A DNA stretch of 64,000 bases. It comes from Comamonadaceae bacterium (GTDB taxonomy: Bacteria > Pseudomonadota > Gammaproteobacteria > Burkholderiales > Burkholderiaceae_C). Below, piece by piece: positions 35,069 through 44,996 of this stretch. The notes below the pieces were generated by a model that was not told the DNA's origin, ran no database searches, and worked only from the letters and a program-made list of their open reading frames with translations. Position 1 is the first letter of the stretch. Each line of letters starts with the position of its first letter. The position numbers and the translations under genes were made by a program. The stretch is from contig JAAFIW010000008.1 of NCBI GenBank assembly GCA_013297875.1, positions 1 through 64,000 of the forward strand, given 5' to 3'.

Positions 35069-36781
35069 TCAAGTTGCAAACAATTTGCGATCGCGGGCTT
35101 TGACATGGCCCTGACGGTAGTAGGGCGCAAACCAGCTGCTCTGGCCGGCGACCGGAGGTTTGGCTAGCGTGATCAGCTTGTGCTGGGCGTCGCCTTCGGC
35201 CATCGCCAGGCGAAAGTGAAAGTGGTCAAACAGGCGCAGGGCCTCAATGGCGTAAGCGATGGCCACCTTGCGGTCTTCAATGCAGATCAGGTGATCGCCA
35301 TTGTCTTTTTCGCCGCCCGCAGCCATGTTGGACGAACCGGTGTACACGGTGGGGTGGGTGCCGTTGAAGTCTGTCACCACAAACTTGTGGTGAACCATGT
35401 TGGAGTGCCCAGTGGTGTTGCCATTCCATTCCGATTTGAAGGGTTCGGGGGCCTTGTTGCCCAGGCTGGCAAAGCTGAGCAGGCCGTCCGATCCGTCGGG
35501 TTTTTTCACGGTTAAACCGCTGCGGCGTTGCGCCACGCCATAGGAGAAAAGCGAGCGGTTGACCAGGCTGTCCAGCGCATCGCGCACCGGGCCGGATATC
35601 TGGTTCAAAAACACCACCGCGTACAACACCGAGCTTCGCGCGTCTTCAATGGCCTGAGCCACCGGCTCCAGCGACAGCGCGCTGTCGGCATGCGGAGAAA
35701 AGCAAAAAGAAAAACGTGAGCCCGGTTGATCGCGGCCAATCCACCAGTTCTGGCTCAGTTCGTTCTGGCGAAATCGGGTGGGGGCGTTCCAGTAGGCATC
35801 AAACACCTGGGCAAACAGGTCGGCCACGGTTTCGTCGGTAAACAACAGGGCGTTGTTGGCCTGGATGTACAGCCCGCGCAATGAAAAATTGGTGGAGCCC
35901 GCCAGTACCTTGACGGGCACACCGTTGCGTTTGACCAGCAGCACCTTGTTGTGCTGCTGGCGGGAAAAGTGCATGCGCTTGACTTGTGCGCCTGCAGCCA
36001 GCAGGCGCTGCGCGGAGATGGATTCCGCGCTGTCCGGTGCACCGTGCTCTGTCGGGCCATGGTCGTCGATGATGGCGCGCAGCCGAGGGCCCAGGGCCTC
36101 CAGGCGGGTCAGGATGTCGGGCTCCTTGCTTTCGTAAATCAGCGCTTCCAGTGTGAGTGTCGGGTCGTTTTTGACTTCGTCCAGTGTGGCCACAACCAGG
36201 CGGCGCGCCTCAAAGCCCAGCCATTCGTAGTTGGCCGCAAACGGGCTCATGTCATGCGCCAGGTTGGCAGCAGACGGTGCAGTGGGCGGTGGCAGGATAG
36301 CTGACTGGTTTTGAAACTTGCGGGCGTAGGCCTGCGACGACGCAAAGCCACGGGTAAAGCCCACATTGACAAACCCGTCCAGCGTGTCGGGTGCCAGACT
36401 GATGGCTTCTTCGACCCGGCGTCCGCTGACCAGCGCGCCATTGGCTTTCATGTATTGGGCCGTCACCCGGTAGCGGAAGTCGCCGCTGCGCAGCTCAGTT
36501 GGCACATGTAGCCAGCGAAACTTCTGAAACGGTGCTTCGCGCGACGAGTACGAGCTGGGCCGATCCGGCCCGTTGGGGTACTGAAAGTGCAGCCGGTTGT
36601 GCAGCGCCCCCCAGGTGTCGCTGCCGGGGTACTTCACTTCGACAGTGAAGCCCACAAAGTCATTTGTGGCGTCCGCCTTGTCCAGATCAAACGCCAGCAG
36701 GCTGGCTCCTTCTCCGCGGTACAGCTTCAGCGTCAGACCACCGGCGCTGTTTTTACGTTCAAAGTCAGTTGCCATGGCCAT
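35069..36781 (-). CDS. Phospholipase D-like protein
   Basis: 570 residues from the ATG at 36781, chosen for AGGAGA 5 bases upstream; a longer frame to 36856 lacks this. Two HKD regions: near residue 291 HNKVLLVKRNGVPVKVLAGSTNFS, and near residue 467 HHKFVVTD...YTGSSNMAAGG. The second is a full H-X-K-X4-D motif; the first has Lys where Asp is expected. The N-terminal 150 residues are beta-rich and unassigned. PLD-family proteins cleave phosphodiesters in lipids or nucleic acids; no signal peptide is seen. Confidence 0.8.
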   Translation of the reverse strand: MAMATDFERKNSAGGLTLKLYRGEGASLLAFDLDKADATNDFVGFTVEVKYPGSDTWGALHNRLHFQYPNGPDRPSSYSSREAPFQKFRWLHVPTELRSGDFRYRVTAQYMKANGALVSGRRVEEAISLAPDTLDGFVNVGFTRGFASSQAYARKFQNQSAILPPPTAPSAANLAHDMSPFAANYEWLGFEARRLVVATLDEVKNDPTLTLEALIYESKEPDILTRLEALGPRLRAIIDDHGPTEHGAPDSAESISAQRLLAAGAQVKRMHFSRQQHNKVLLVKRNGVPVKVLAGSTNFSLRGLYIQANNALLFTDETVADLFAQVFDAYWNAPTRFRQNELSQNWWIGRDQPGSRFSFCFSPHADSALSLEPVAQAIEDARSSVLYAVVFLNQISGPVRDALDSLVNRSLFSYGVAQRRSGLTVKKPDGSDGLLSFASLGNKAPEPFKSEWNGNTTGHSNMVHHKFVVTDFNGTHPTVYTGSSNMAAGGEKDNGDHLICIEDRKVAIAYAIEALRLFDHFHFRLAMAEGDAQHKLITLAKPPVAGQSSWFAPYYRQGHVKARDRKLFAT

Positions 36782-36945
36782 TTCTCCTGGTGTGTGGATG
36801 GGCAAGTCAGTCTGGGCACGAAGTAAGGCAATTGTGTGAACTTGCGTAGATTGCACGCTACGGTCTGGTAGGTGAAATCCACATCGTCCCTCGGATTTAC
36901 CGCACCCACAATTGCGAAACTAAACCTTACACGAGGAGACCACAC

Positions 36946-37437
36946 GTGAAAATCAAAAGTCAACGAGACTTTTTTGCCGGGCTGATGTTCAGCGCGGTGG
37001 GTACCGCGTTTGCCTGGGGTGCTGCCAGCAACTACGCCATTGGCAAGGGTGCCCGCATGGGGCCTGGCTACTTCCCGCTGGCCTTGGGCGTGCTGCTGAC
37101 GGTGCTGGGCCTGATCATTGTGTTCAAGGCACTGGTGGTGGAAACCGAAGACGGCGAGCCGGTGGGCGCGTTTGCCTGGAAACCAATTGTCTACGTGCTG
37201 GGGGCCAACCTGGCCTTTGGTGTGCTGCTGGGTGGTTTGCCCAAATTTGGCATTCCGGCGATGGGCTTGATTCTGGCCATTTACGCGCTGGTGTTTATTG
37301 CCAGCCTGGCCGCTGACCTTTTCCTTCCCAAACAGGTTTTTCTACTCGCCACAGCCCTGGCCATCGGCTGCTACCTGGCCTTCATCGTGCTGCTGAAATT
37401 GCAGATGCCGGTATGGCCCACTTTCATCACCGGTTAA
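36946..37437 (+). CDS. tctB: Tripartite tricarboxylate transporter small membrane subunit
   Basis: 163 residues with four transmembrane helices, starting at GTG with AGGAG 9 bases upstream. TctB-type features: the early FFAGLMFSAVGTAFAW and GPGYFPLALGVLLTVLGL. With TctA it forms the inner-membrane part of a Na+- or proton-driven carboxylate importer that depends on a periplasmic binding protein (TctC). tctA follows after 11 bp. No tctC gene is in the window. Confidence 0.88.
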   Translation: MKIKSQRDFFAGLMFSAVGTAFAWGAASNYAIGKGARMGPGYFPLALGVLLTVLGLIIVFKALVVETEDGEPVGAFAWKPIVYVLGANLAFGVLLGGLPKFGIPAMGLILAIYALVFIASLAADLFLPKQVFLLATALAIGCYLAFIVLLKLQMPVWPTFITG

Positions 37438-37448
37438 GGAGCATCTGA

Positions 37449-38960
37449 ATGGACTTGATTTCAAACCTGGCACTGGGTTTTGGCGTGGCCTTCACGCCCA
37501 TCAACCTGATGTATGCCTTCATTGGATGCGTGCTGGGCACCCTGATTGGTGTGTTGCCCGGCATTGGCCCGGTGGCCACGATTGCCATGCTGTTGCCAGC
37601 CACCTACGCACTGCCACCCGTGTCTGCCCTGATCATGCTGGCCGGTATTTACTACGGCGCGCAATACGGCGGCTCCACCACCGCCATTCTGGTCAACCTG
37701 CCCGGCGAGTCGTCCAGTGTGGTGACGGTGCTGGATGGCTACCAGATGGCCAGGCAGGGGCGAGCGGGGCCGGCGCTGGCGGCAGCGGGCATTGGCTCGT
37801 TTTTCGCCGGTACCGTGGGCACCTTGATCCTGGCCGCGTTTGCGCCGCCGCTGACCGAGCTGGCCTTCAAATTTGGCCCCTGGGAATACTTTTCGCTGAT
37901 GGTGCTGGGCCTGATTGGCGCGGTGGTGCTGGCCTCCGGCTCACTCGTCAAGGCGATTGCCATGATCTTGTTGGGTCTGCTGCTGGGCTTGGTGGGTACC
38001 GACGTGAACTCGGGCGTAGCCCGCTTCAGTTTTGACATTCCCGAGCTGACCGATGGCATTGGCTTTGTGGTGATTGCGATGGGCGTGTTTGGCTACGGCG
38101 AGATCATCACCAATCTGAGCAAACCCGAAGACGAGCGCGAGGTCTTCACGGCCAAAGTCAGCGGGCTGATGCCGACCAAGGAAGACTTCAAGCGCATGGT
38201 TCCAGCCGTTTTGCGCGGCACAGCTTTGGGCTCGGCGCTGGGTATCCTGCCCGGCGGTGGTGCCCTGCTGGCCGCATTTGCGGCTTACACCCTGGAGAAG
38301 AAAACCAAGCTGCAGCCCGGTGAAGTGCCTTTTGGCAAAGGCAATATCCGGGGCGTGGCCGCACCGGAAGCCGCCAACAATGCGGGCGCTCAGACCTCCT
38401 TCATTCCCTTGCTGACACTGGGCATTCCACCCAATGCGGTGATGGCCTTGATGGTGGGCGCGATGACCATTCACAACATCCAGCCTGGCCCGCAGGTGAT
38501 GACCAACAACCCCCAGCTGTTCTGGGGGCTGATTGCATCGATGTGGATTGGCAACCTGATGCTGGTGATCTTGAACCTGCCCTTGATCGGCATCTGGATC
38601 AAGCTGCTTTCCGTGCCCTACCGCCTGCTGTTTCCGTCCATCGTGTTGTTTTGCGCCATCGGCGTGTACTCCACCAACAACAACACCTTTGACATCTGGA
38701 TGGTGGCCATCTTTGGTTTCATTGGCTACTTGTTCACCAAGCTGGGTTGCGAGCCTGCGCCCTTGTTGCTCGGTTTTATTCTGGGGCCGATGATGGAGGA
38801 GCATCTGCGGCGAGCCCTGCTGCTGGCACGAGGCGACTGGAGCCAATTCGTCACCCGGCCGTTGTCGGCTGGCCTGCTCGCGGTGGCGGCCATTTTGATC
38901 GTGATCGTTTTGCTACCGGCAGTGAAGAACAAGCGGGAAGAGGCGTTCGTCGAAGACTGA
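37449..38960 (+). CDS. tctA: Tripartite tricarboxylate transporter large membrane subunit
   Basis: 503 residues, about eleven to twelve transmembrane segments. TctA signatures: CVLGTLIGVLPGIGPVATIAML, YYGAQYGGSTTAILVNLPGE near the start and ILPGGGALLAAFAAYTLE plus PEAANNAGAQTSFIPLLTLG in the middle. It is the translocation subunit for a carboxylate. Co-transcribed with tctB and closed by a strong terminator. The substrate depends on the missing binding protein. Confidence 0.92.
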   Translation: MDLISNLALGFGVAFTPINLMYAFIGCVLGTLIGVLPGIGPVATIAMLLPATYALPPVSALIMLAGIYYGAQYGGSTTAILVNLPGESSSVVTVLDGYQMARQGRAGPALAAAGIGSFFAGTVGTLILAAFAPPLTELAFKFGPWEYFSLMVLGLIGAVVLASGSLVKAIAMILLGLLLGLVGTDVNSGVARFSFDIPELTDGIGFVVIAMGVFGYGEIITNLSKPEDEREVFTAKVSGLMPTKEDFKRMVPAVLRGTALGSALGILPGGGALLAAFAAYTLEKKTKLQPGEVPFGKGNIRGVAAPEAANNAGAQTSFIPLLTLGIPPNAVMALMVGAMTIHNIQPGPQVMTNNPQLFWGLIASMWIGNLMLVILNLPLIGIWIKLLSVPYRLLFPSIVLFCAIGVYSTNNNTFDIWMVAIFGFIGYLFTKLGCEPAPLLLGFILGPMMEEHLRRALLLARGDWSQFVTRPLSAGLLAVAAILIVIVLLPAVKNKREEAFVED

Positions 38961-38985
38961 CGCCACGCTGAGAAACGCACCGCAC

Positions 38986-39016
38986 AAACGGCACCTTCGG
39001 GTGCCGTTTCGCTTTT
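38986..39016 (+). terminator. Rho-independent terminator after tctA
   Basis: AAACGGCACC-TTCG-GGTGCCGTTT, a 10-bp stem with a UUCG tetraloop, followed by CGCTTTT. A textbook intrinsic terminator 25 bp after the tctA stop. Confidence 0.88.
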
Positions 39017-39071
39017 GTCGGCATCGTTGTCTGTCACGTGCGAGACAATTGCGAACCTTACCTGACCCGCT

Positions 39072-40391
39072 ATGCCCACCCCTAACCCGATCACCCAACA
39101 CCCGCTGCGCGTAGCGCTGCACAACGAAGTTCACGCCCGCCCGCCCGAGGCCATGACGGCACCGCTGGTCATCTCCCATCTGGTGATGTTGTGCGATGCC
39201 CAAGAGCGCCAGGCCAGCCGTGCCCATGTGGCTGCGCTGCTGCGCGAGCGCCACCTGCCCTTGCCCGACGAGCACACCACCCACCTGCGCCTGGACGTGG
39301 GGCCGTTTCGCCTGCGCTGGGAAATGCACACGGAATTTGTCACCTGGAGCTTTTTGCGCACGGTGGACAGCGTGGACCACGATGGGCGTGAGCCCGTCAC
39401 GGCGGTGCAGGTTGTGCCGCAGGACTGGCTGGCTGCCCTGCCCGGCGCCTGCCTGGCCAGCGTGCACCTGTGGGCGGTTGCGCTGCAAGAGCCTGGCCTG
39501 GCCGATGAACCGGGCGACATGCCCAGCACCGTGCGCATGCGTCAATTACTACAGGAAGACACGCTGGTGGCCTCCAGCGTGGCCGATGGGCAAGGGCAGG
39601 TCTACACCGACTTTGCCATTGGGCCAGACGGTTTTTCGCGCATCGTGCTGATGACGGCTGGCCTGTCGCCACGCCGCCTGGGCCGCTTGGTGCAGCAGCT
39701 GCTGGAAATTGACACCTACCGCATGGCCGCCCTGCTGGGTTTGCCGGCGGCCCGTGAGGCCTCACAGGTACTGGCCTATGCCGAACGCGAGCTGGCCGAG
39801 CTGGCCGACGCCATCCGAAGCGCCAGCCGCAACGACGAGCCGCTATTGCTGGACCGATTAACCAAGCTGGCCGGCCAGGTGGAAAGCCAGTACGCCACCA
39901 CGCATGCCCGCTTTTCAGCCAGCGCCGCCTACTTTGAGCTGGTGGACAAACGCATTGGCGACATTGCCGAGGCACGCCTGCCCGGCCTGCAAACCTTTCG
40001 CGAATTCATGGACCGACGCCTGACGCCCGCCCGCAGCACCTGTGCCTGGGCCACGCGCCGGCAAGACGCGCTGTCGCAGCGCGTCTCGCGCATGAGCAAC
40101 CTGCTGCGCACCCGGGTGGAGATCGAGCAGCAGCAAAGCAGCCAGGCCCTGCTGGGCGCGATGAACCGTCGCCAGGGCTTGCAGCTGCAAATGCAGTCCA
40201 CGGTCGAGGGCCTGTCAGTGGCCGCCATCACTTACTACATCGTGGGCCTGGCCAGCTACGCGGCCAAGGGCCTGCAAGCGCTTGGCTGGCCGTTCAGCGC
40301 GGAAAGCACGGCGGCCGTGGCGATTCCCTTTGTGGCGGCTGCTGTGTGGTGGTCGCTGCGCAGCCTGCACCACCGGGTGCGCAATGCCTGA
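39072..40391 (+). CDS. DUF3422 family membrane-anchored protein
   Basis: 439 residues. The start (HPLRVALHNEVHARPPEAM) and overall pattern match the DUF3422 family (PF11902). A long soluble region with helices (MSNLLRTRVEIEQQQSSQALLGAMNRRQ, a likely coiled coil) ends in two transmembrane segments near the C-terminus (VAAITYYIVGLASYAAKGL and AVAIPFVAAAVWWSL). Function unknown. Its own transcription unit is suggested by the terminator just upstream; rlmI follows 24 bp downstream. Confidence 0.82.
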   Translation: MPTPNPITQHPLRVALHNEVHARPPEAMTAPLVISHLVMLCDAQERQASRAHVAALLRERHLPLPDEHTTHLRLDVGPFRLRWEMHTEFVTWSFLRTVDSVDHDGREPVTAVQVVPQDWLAALPGACLASVHLWAVALQEPGLADEPGDMPSTVRMRQLLQEDTLVASSVADGQGQVYTDFAIGPDGFSRIVLMTAGLSPRRLGRLVQQLLEIDTYRMAALLGLPAAREASQVLAYAERELAELADAIRSASRNDEPLLLDRLTKLAGQVESQYATTHARFSASAAYFELVDKRIGDIAEARLPGLQTFREFMDRRLTPARSTCAWATRRQDALSQRVSRMSNLLRTRVEIEQQQSSQALLGAMNRRQGLQLQMQSTVEGLSVAAITYYIVGLASYAAKGLQALGWPFSAESTAAVAIPFVAAAVWWSLRSLHHRVRNA

Positions 40392-40415
40392 GTTCACGCG
40401 CGACAATCAGCCCCC

Positions 40416-41600
40416 ATGAAAACCATCCGTTTGCGCGAAGGCAAAGAACGATCTTTGCTGCGCTTTCACCCCTGGATTTTTGAGTCGGCCATTGCGCGGG
40501 GCGGGGCCGATGCGGGCGAGACCGTGCGGGTGGAGTCGTATGCCGGGCAGTTTCTGGCCTGGGCGGCATTCAGCCCGGCCTCCAAAATCCGCGCCAGGGT
40601 CTGGAGCTTTGATGAAAAGCAGCGCATAGATGCTCCTTTTTTAATAGCTGCTCTAGCAGAATCTATCAGGGCGAGAAGCCGGTTTGACATCAAAAGTGAC
40701 GGTATGCGGCTGGTGCATGGCGAATCGGACGGCCTGCCTGGCTTGATTGTTGACCGCTACGGCGACACCCTGGTCGCGCAGTTTTCATCGGCCGGTGTGC
40801 AGCGCTTCAAGGACGTGCTGTGCGATGGCCTGCTGGCGCAAACCGGCCTGACCCAGTTGTATGAACGCTCAGACGCCAACAGCCGCGCGCTGGAAGGCCT
40901 GCCCGAGGCCACCGGCTGGATTCGCGGCAGCGGCCCCACCGAACTCACCCTGCGCGAGCACCAGTGGCAATTGGGTTTAAACATTGCGACCGGCCACAAA
41001 ACTGGTTTCTATTTAGACCAGCGCGACAGCCGCAAGAAATTTGCCGACACCTGCCAACGCCTGCAGTTCAGCCAGGTGCTCAATTGCTACTGCTATACGG
41101 GCGGCTTCACCGTGGCGGCTCTTTGGGGCGGTGCCGGGCACGTCACATCCATCGACTCATCGGCCCCCGCTTTGGCCCAGGCCCAGGCCAACGTGGCGCT
41201 CAATAGCTTCGATGCGGCGCGCACCACCTTCATGGATGCCGACGTAAACGCCTCGCTGCGTCATTTCATTGAGCAGGGCCGCAGCTTCGACGCCATCGTG
41301 CTCGACCCTCCCAAGCTGGCCCCCACCGTGGCCCACGCCGAGAAAGCCGCCCGCGCCTACAAAGACATCAACCGCCTGGCGCTCAAGCTGCTGACGCCCG
41401 GCGGCGTGCTGTTCACCTACTCGTGCTCGGGCGGCATCAGCGCCGACCTGTTCCACAAAATCGTCGCGTCTGCGGGGGCGGATGCGGGGGTCGACGGCTA
41501 CATCACCGAGCGCCTGGGCGGCGCACCCGACCACCCGATGACCTTGAATTTTCCGGAAGGGGAATACCTGAAGGGGCTGGTGGTCGTCAGGAAACTTTGA
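40416..41600 (+). CDS. rlmI: 23S rRNA (cytosine-C5) methyltransferase RlmI family
   Basis: 394 residues. An N-terminal PUA-like domain (LREGKERSLLRFHPWIFESAI) is followed by a linker and a SAM domain: GFYLDQRDSR, NCYCYTGGFTVAAL, the catalytic LDPPKL and SCSGG. RlmI makes m5C1962 in 23S rRNA. A copy of the dispersed element encodes PFLIAALAESIRA at about residues 74-86. The last 77 bases are duplicated further on at 45200-45272, marking the start of a tandem duplication. Confidence 0.87.
   Translation: MKTIRLREGKERSLLRFHPWIFESAIARGGADAGETVRVESYAGQFLAWAAFSPASKIRARVWSFDEKQRIDAPFLIAALAESIRARSRFDIKSDGMRLVHGESDGLPGLIVDRYGDTLVAQFSSAGVQRFKDVLCDGLLAQTGLTQLYERSDANSRALEGLPEATGWIRGSGPTELTLREHQWQLGLNIATGHKTGFYLDQRDSRKKFADTCQRLQFSQVLNCYCYTGGFTVAALWGGAGHVTSIDSSAPALAQAQANVALNSFDAARTTFMDADVNASLRHFIEQGRSFDAIVLDPPKLAPTVAHAEKAARAYKDINRLALKLLTPGGVLFTYSCSGGISADLFHKIVASAGADAGVDGYITERLGGAPDHPMTLNFPEGEYLKGLVVVRKL
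40632..40672 (+). repeat. TAGCTGCTTGAGCA element, diverged copy inside rlmI
   Basis: GCTCCTTTTTTAATAGCTGC then TCTAGCAGAATCTATCAGGG. Core with two changes; in frame with rlmI in the segment between its PUA and methyltransferase domains. Confidence 0.6.
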
Positions 41601-41809
41601 GCTGGCTATGGATTCGGCCCGATGAAGTTTGGAATTTCCGTTCGGACTGAGCGGGGTAAGAAGGAAACCCCGTTCAGGCTGGGCTGAGGAGCGCAAAAGC
41701 CAGTGGATCAGGGCACGTGCTTGTTTGAGCCGCAGGCGAGTTTGCACGTGACCCCACTGGGTTTGAGCACCGCAAGGTACCCGCAGCGAAGCGAAGGGGC
41801 CCAGACTGC

Positions 41810-41878
41810 GGGTCGCCTTTCTTTTGCTTGACTTTTCTTTGGCGAAGCAAAGAAAAGGCAGGCGCTGTCGGGCGACCC
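41810..41878. repeat. Nested hairpin element
   Basis: Outer arms GGGTCGCC (41810-41817) and GGCGACCC (41871-41878) enclose an inner perfect stem TTTTCTTTG (41833-41841) and CAAAGAAAA (41848-41856) with loop GCGAAG. Similar CTTTGGCGAAGCAAAG blocks are common intergenic repeats in Burkholderiales, from memory. Confidence 0.7.
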
Positions 41879-41891
41879 CCGACATCTACGA

Positions 41892-41920
41892 ATGCTACTG
41901 AATCAGTAGCTGCTGGTGCG
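41892..41920 (+). repeat. TAGCTGCTTGAGCA element, decayed copy
   Basis: ATGCTACTGAATCAGTAGCT then GCTGGTGCG: the stem is kept, the core is broken. Confidence 0.45.
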
Positions 41921-42243
41921 CTACCAGCATGCACACCTACCCGATTTGACTCAAAACCAGACTGCTGAGTAACTTCCACCAGGTCTTGGGCCCTTGGCAC
42001 TGGCGGGGATATCTGGCTGGGAGCGAACGGCTGACATCTCACGGAGCCGTGAGTTTTCAGAAAAAAACAGTGACTTTTGTCAGTTATCTGCCTAACATCG
42101 ATACATCGGCGCAATATTTTGTCGCTTTTTGCAACAATAGTTGGTTCGGGTGACGATCTAAGTCCGTTGATGCCATGCGAGCTTCGACCCCGTAGGTCGT
42201 TCAAGTGATGTTTTATTGGGTATTTCCGTCAGGAGTTCGTGTC

Positions 42244-44808
42244 ATGAAAAAAGTTCAGGCATCTAATTTGTTGAAGCTGTTGTTGGTTTCCGCTTCGGTG
42301 GGGCTTGCCTCGTGTGGCGGTGGCGGCGGTGGCGACGGCGTGCAGATCGTCGGCTCGGTGGGCCCTACCGGTTCGGTCGTCATCGGCAACGGCAGCCTGG
42401 AGCAGCCCAGCAGCGTGATCTTCAGCGGCACCACCCCGCCGCCCGATGCCATCGGTGCCAATGGCGACTACTACCTGAACTCTCTGACGGGCCAGCTGTT
42501 TGGCCCCAAAACCAACGGTGCCTGGCCTAGTGCCAGCATTTCCCTTGTCGGGCCAGCCGGCCCAGCCGGTCTGCCCGGAGTTGCCGGTGCCACAGGTGCG
42601 ACTGGAGCCACGGGCGCTACAGGTGCGACGGGTGCTACAGGTGCCACAGGCCCGGCAGGCCCACCGGGTGCCACGGGCGTAGCCGGTACCAGCTTGCTCA
42701 ATGGCTTGTCAACACCGACCAATGCCCTGGGCAAAGACGGTGACTTTTATTTGAATGTTTCAACCAACACCATCATCGGCCCTAAAGCACAAGGCGTCTG
42801 GCCGGCTACCGGCACTTCGGTGGTGGGTTCCGTTGGCCCGGCTGGCCCTCAGGGCAGCACGGGTGCCACAGGCGCTGCAGGTGCAACCGGCACCACAGGC
42901 GCTGTAGGCCCCACCGGCACCAGCCTGCTCAGCGGTGCGGGCACCGCCAGCAATGCCCTGGGCAATAACGGCGACTTTTACCTAAACACCACGACCAGCA
43001 GCCTGTTTGGCCCCAAAGCCGCAGGTGCCTGGCCGGTTGTGGGCGTTTCGTTGGTTGGACCCGTGGGCGCTCCTGGTGCTACCGGTGCAACAGGTGCTGC
43101 CGGGGCGGTGGGCGCAACGGGTGCTACAGGAGCTACCGGTGCAACAGGTGCCACCGGCGCTGTGGGCGCAACCGGTGCCGTAGGTGCAACCGGGGCTGTT
43201 GGTGCGGTCGGCCCAGCGGGTAGCAGCGTGCTCAATGGAATTGTCCCGCCCAACAATGCCCAAGGCAACAACGGCGACTTCTACATCAACACCGCCACCA
43301 GCACCTTGTTTGGCCCCAAAGCGGCTGGTGCCTGGCCGGGTGTGGGCGTGTCGTTGGTGGGTGCAACCGGCGCAACCGGTGCCACGGGGGCTACCGGGGC
43401 TGCGGGCCCAACGGGGGCTACGGGAGCCGCTGGTGCAACCGGGGCGGTGGGCGCGACGGGCCCTACAGGTGCAACTGGGGCTGTCGGTGCTACCGGGGCA
43501 ACGGGCGCTACGGGGGCCACTGGCGCGGCCGGCAACACCCTGCTCAGCGGCGCGGGTGTACCCAACAACGCCGTGGGTGCCAATGGAGATTTCTACATCA
43601 ACACCACCACCAGCAGCCTGTTTGGCCCCAAGGCGGCCGGTGCCTGGCCCGGCGTGGGTGTTTCCCTGGTGGGCCCTGCTGGCGCGACGGGAGCCACTGG
43701 CGCCGCAGGCCCAACCGGTGCCGTGGGCGCAACCGGCGCGACTGGGGCCACGGGCGCAGCAGGTGCGACAGGCCCCGCCGGGCCAACCGGCGCGACGGGT
43801 GCCACGGGTGCCACTGGTGCAACAGGTGCTACGGGCACCAGCGTGCTCACCGGTGCTGGCGCACCCGCCAATGCGCTGGGCAACAACGGTGATTTGTATT
43901 TCAACACCACCACCAGCACCTTGATCGGCCCGAAAGCCGCAGGCGTATGGCCAGGATCAGGCGTTTCACTGGTGGGTGCAACCGGCCCCGCAGGCCCTGC
44001 GGGCCCAACAGGTGCCACTGGGGCGACGGGTGCCACAGGCCCTGCCGGAGCCACGGGCCCCGCCGGGGCGACCGGACCTGCAGGTGCCACTGGCGCAACT
44101 GGCGCAGTAGGTGCCACGGGCGCAACCGGTACAAGTGGTGCTAATGGCACAAACGGTGTTGATGGCAAAACCGTTTTGTCGGGCACGACCAACCCCACAA
44201 GCGGTCAAGGTGCGAATGGCGACTTTTACATCAACACTGCCACCTCTACTCTCTTTGGTCCGAAAGCTGGGGGCGCATGGCCTGCGGGTGTCTCACTAGT
44301 CGGGACGGCTGGCGCTACTGGTGCAACCGGAGCTACAGGCGCAACTGGCGCAACTGGCGCTACGGGCGCTACGGGCGCGACCGGCCCTGCAGGCAGCGGT
44401 GGTACCGGATCGTCACCGACCACCATTCCCTTGAGCTATGGCGCACATGCGGCGACTAGTATTTACTTCAGCCCGGCTGGCAGCACCTCTCTACTCACAT
44501 TCGCTACGACTGCGACCACCGTGGTCCCTGCTAGTTGCACGCCAAGTCTGCGCATTTATAGTTACAACGGCTCAGCGGCAATCACGTTTCAGCTATATAC
44601 GGTCACGCCTTCTACCGCAACCATAAATTGGACTTTGGGCACGTCAATTGCGAGTTGCACCCCAAGTAGCGCTACTGGTGGCACGTCTTGCACCATGACA
44701 GCACCGGCTCAGGCTGCGGGAACGATCCTCACACTTGTCTCTACGAATGCTGGCACGCCGACCGCTGTGGGTGGTGGCGGCTTCTTGAAAACCTTCTCTT
44801 GCCAATGA
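42244..44808 (+). CDS. Collagen-like repeat lipoprotein A
   Basis: 854 residues from the ATG at 42244 (AGGAG upstream). A lipoprotein signal ends [10 protein letters not shown], so the Cys near residue 24 is lipidated. The body alternates seven copies of a module of about 45 residues ([30 protein letters not shown]) with Gly-X-Y stretches, mostly Gly-Ala-Thr. Gly-X-Y runs imply a collagen-like triple helix. A unique C-terminal head (about residues 724-854; [10 protein letters not shown]...FLKTFSCQ) carries several Cys. Probably a trimeric surface stalk with a binding head; the ligand is unknown. Its paralogue B has the same stalk but another head. Confidence 0.8.
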   Translation: MKKVQASNLLKLLLVSASVGLASCGGGGGGDGVQIVGSVGPTGSVVIGNGSLEQPSSVIFSGTTPPPDAIGANGDYYLNSLTGQLFGPKTNGAWPSASISLVGPAGPAGLPGVAGATGATGATGATGATGATGATGPAGPPGATGVAGTSLLNGLSTPTNALGKDGDFYLNVSTNTIIGPKAQGVWPATGTSVVGSVGPAGPQGSTGATGAAGATGTTGAVGPTGTSLLSGAGTASNALGNNGDFYLNTTTSSLFGPKAAGAWPVVGVSLVGPVGAPGATGATGAAGAVGATGATGATGATGATGAVGATGAVGATGAVGAVGPAGSSVLNGIVPPNNAQGNNGDFYINTATSTLFGPKAAGAWPGVGVSLVGATGATGATGATGAAGPTGATGAAGATGAVGATGPTGATGAVGATGATGATGATGAAGNTLLSGAGVPNNAVGANGDFYINTTTSSLFGPKAAGAWPGVGVSLVGPAGATGATGAAGPTGAVGATGATGATGAAGATGPAGPTGATGATGATGATGATGTSVLTGAGAPANALGNNGDLYFNTTTSTLIGPKAAGVWPGSGVSLVGATGPAGPAGPTGATGATGATGPAGATGPAGATGPAGATGATGAVGATGATGTSGANGTNGVDGKTVLSGTTNPTSGQGANGDFYINTATSTLFGPKAGGAWPAGVSLVGTAGATGATGATGATGATGATGATGATGPAGSGGTGSSPTTIPLSYGAHAATSIYFSPAGSTSLLTFATTATTVVPASCTPSLRIYSYNGSAAITFQLYTVTPSTATINWTLGTSIASCTPSSATGGTSCTMTAPAQAAGTILTLVSTNAGTPTAVGGGGFLKTFSCQ

Positions 44809-44840
44809 TGATTGCGCTCCCGTCATTTGGGCAACATATG

Positions 44841-44989
44841 CAACTACGAAAGACCTGGCCTCTCAGTCCTCGCGCCACGATCCCCGCCTGCGCGGCGATG
44901 ACGCGAAAAATGTTTTGATGGCTTTGGGTATGTCCGGTGTTGTTTACTATCAAATAAATAGCTGCTTGGGCAGGTATTACCTGGGCTAA
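44841..44989 (+). repeat. Shared 3' flank, copy 1
   Basis: About 148 bp nearly identical to 48801-48947: TGGCCTCTCAGTCCTCGCGC, CACGATCCCCGCCTG, TGTTTTGATGGCTTTGGGTA and the dispersed element. One copy follows each collagen-like gene. Confidence 0.85.
44946..44989 (+). repeat. TAGCTGCTTGAGCA element copy in flank 1
   Basis: ACTATCAAATAAATAGCTGC, TTGGGCAGGTATTACCTGGG. Core has one A-to-G change relative to the flank-2 copy. Confidence 0.85.
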
Positions 44990-44996
44990 GGGTCAG

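Larger units (their letters stand above)
41601..42243. other. Non-coding region between rlmI and the first collagen-like gene, 643 bp
   Basis: No supported gene. In order: a CGGGGT/ACCCCG hairpin (41652-41657, 41667-41672), a nested structured repeat (41810-41878), a decayed dispersed-element copy (about 41892-41920), then AT-richer sequence ending in the promoter and AGGAG of the lipoprotein gene. The motif AGGTCGTTCA, about 50 bases before the start, recurs in front of the second lipoprotein gene. Confidence 0.6.

Noticed and set aside
42471-44198. Long minus-strand frames rich in Val-Ala-Pro opposite the collagen-like genes
   Set aside because: They mirror the regular Gly-Ala-Thr codon pattern of the real plus-strand genes; no start signals and no independent support.
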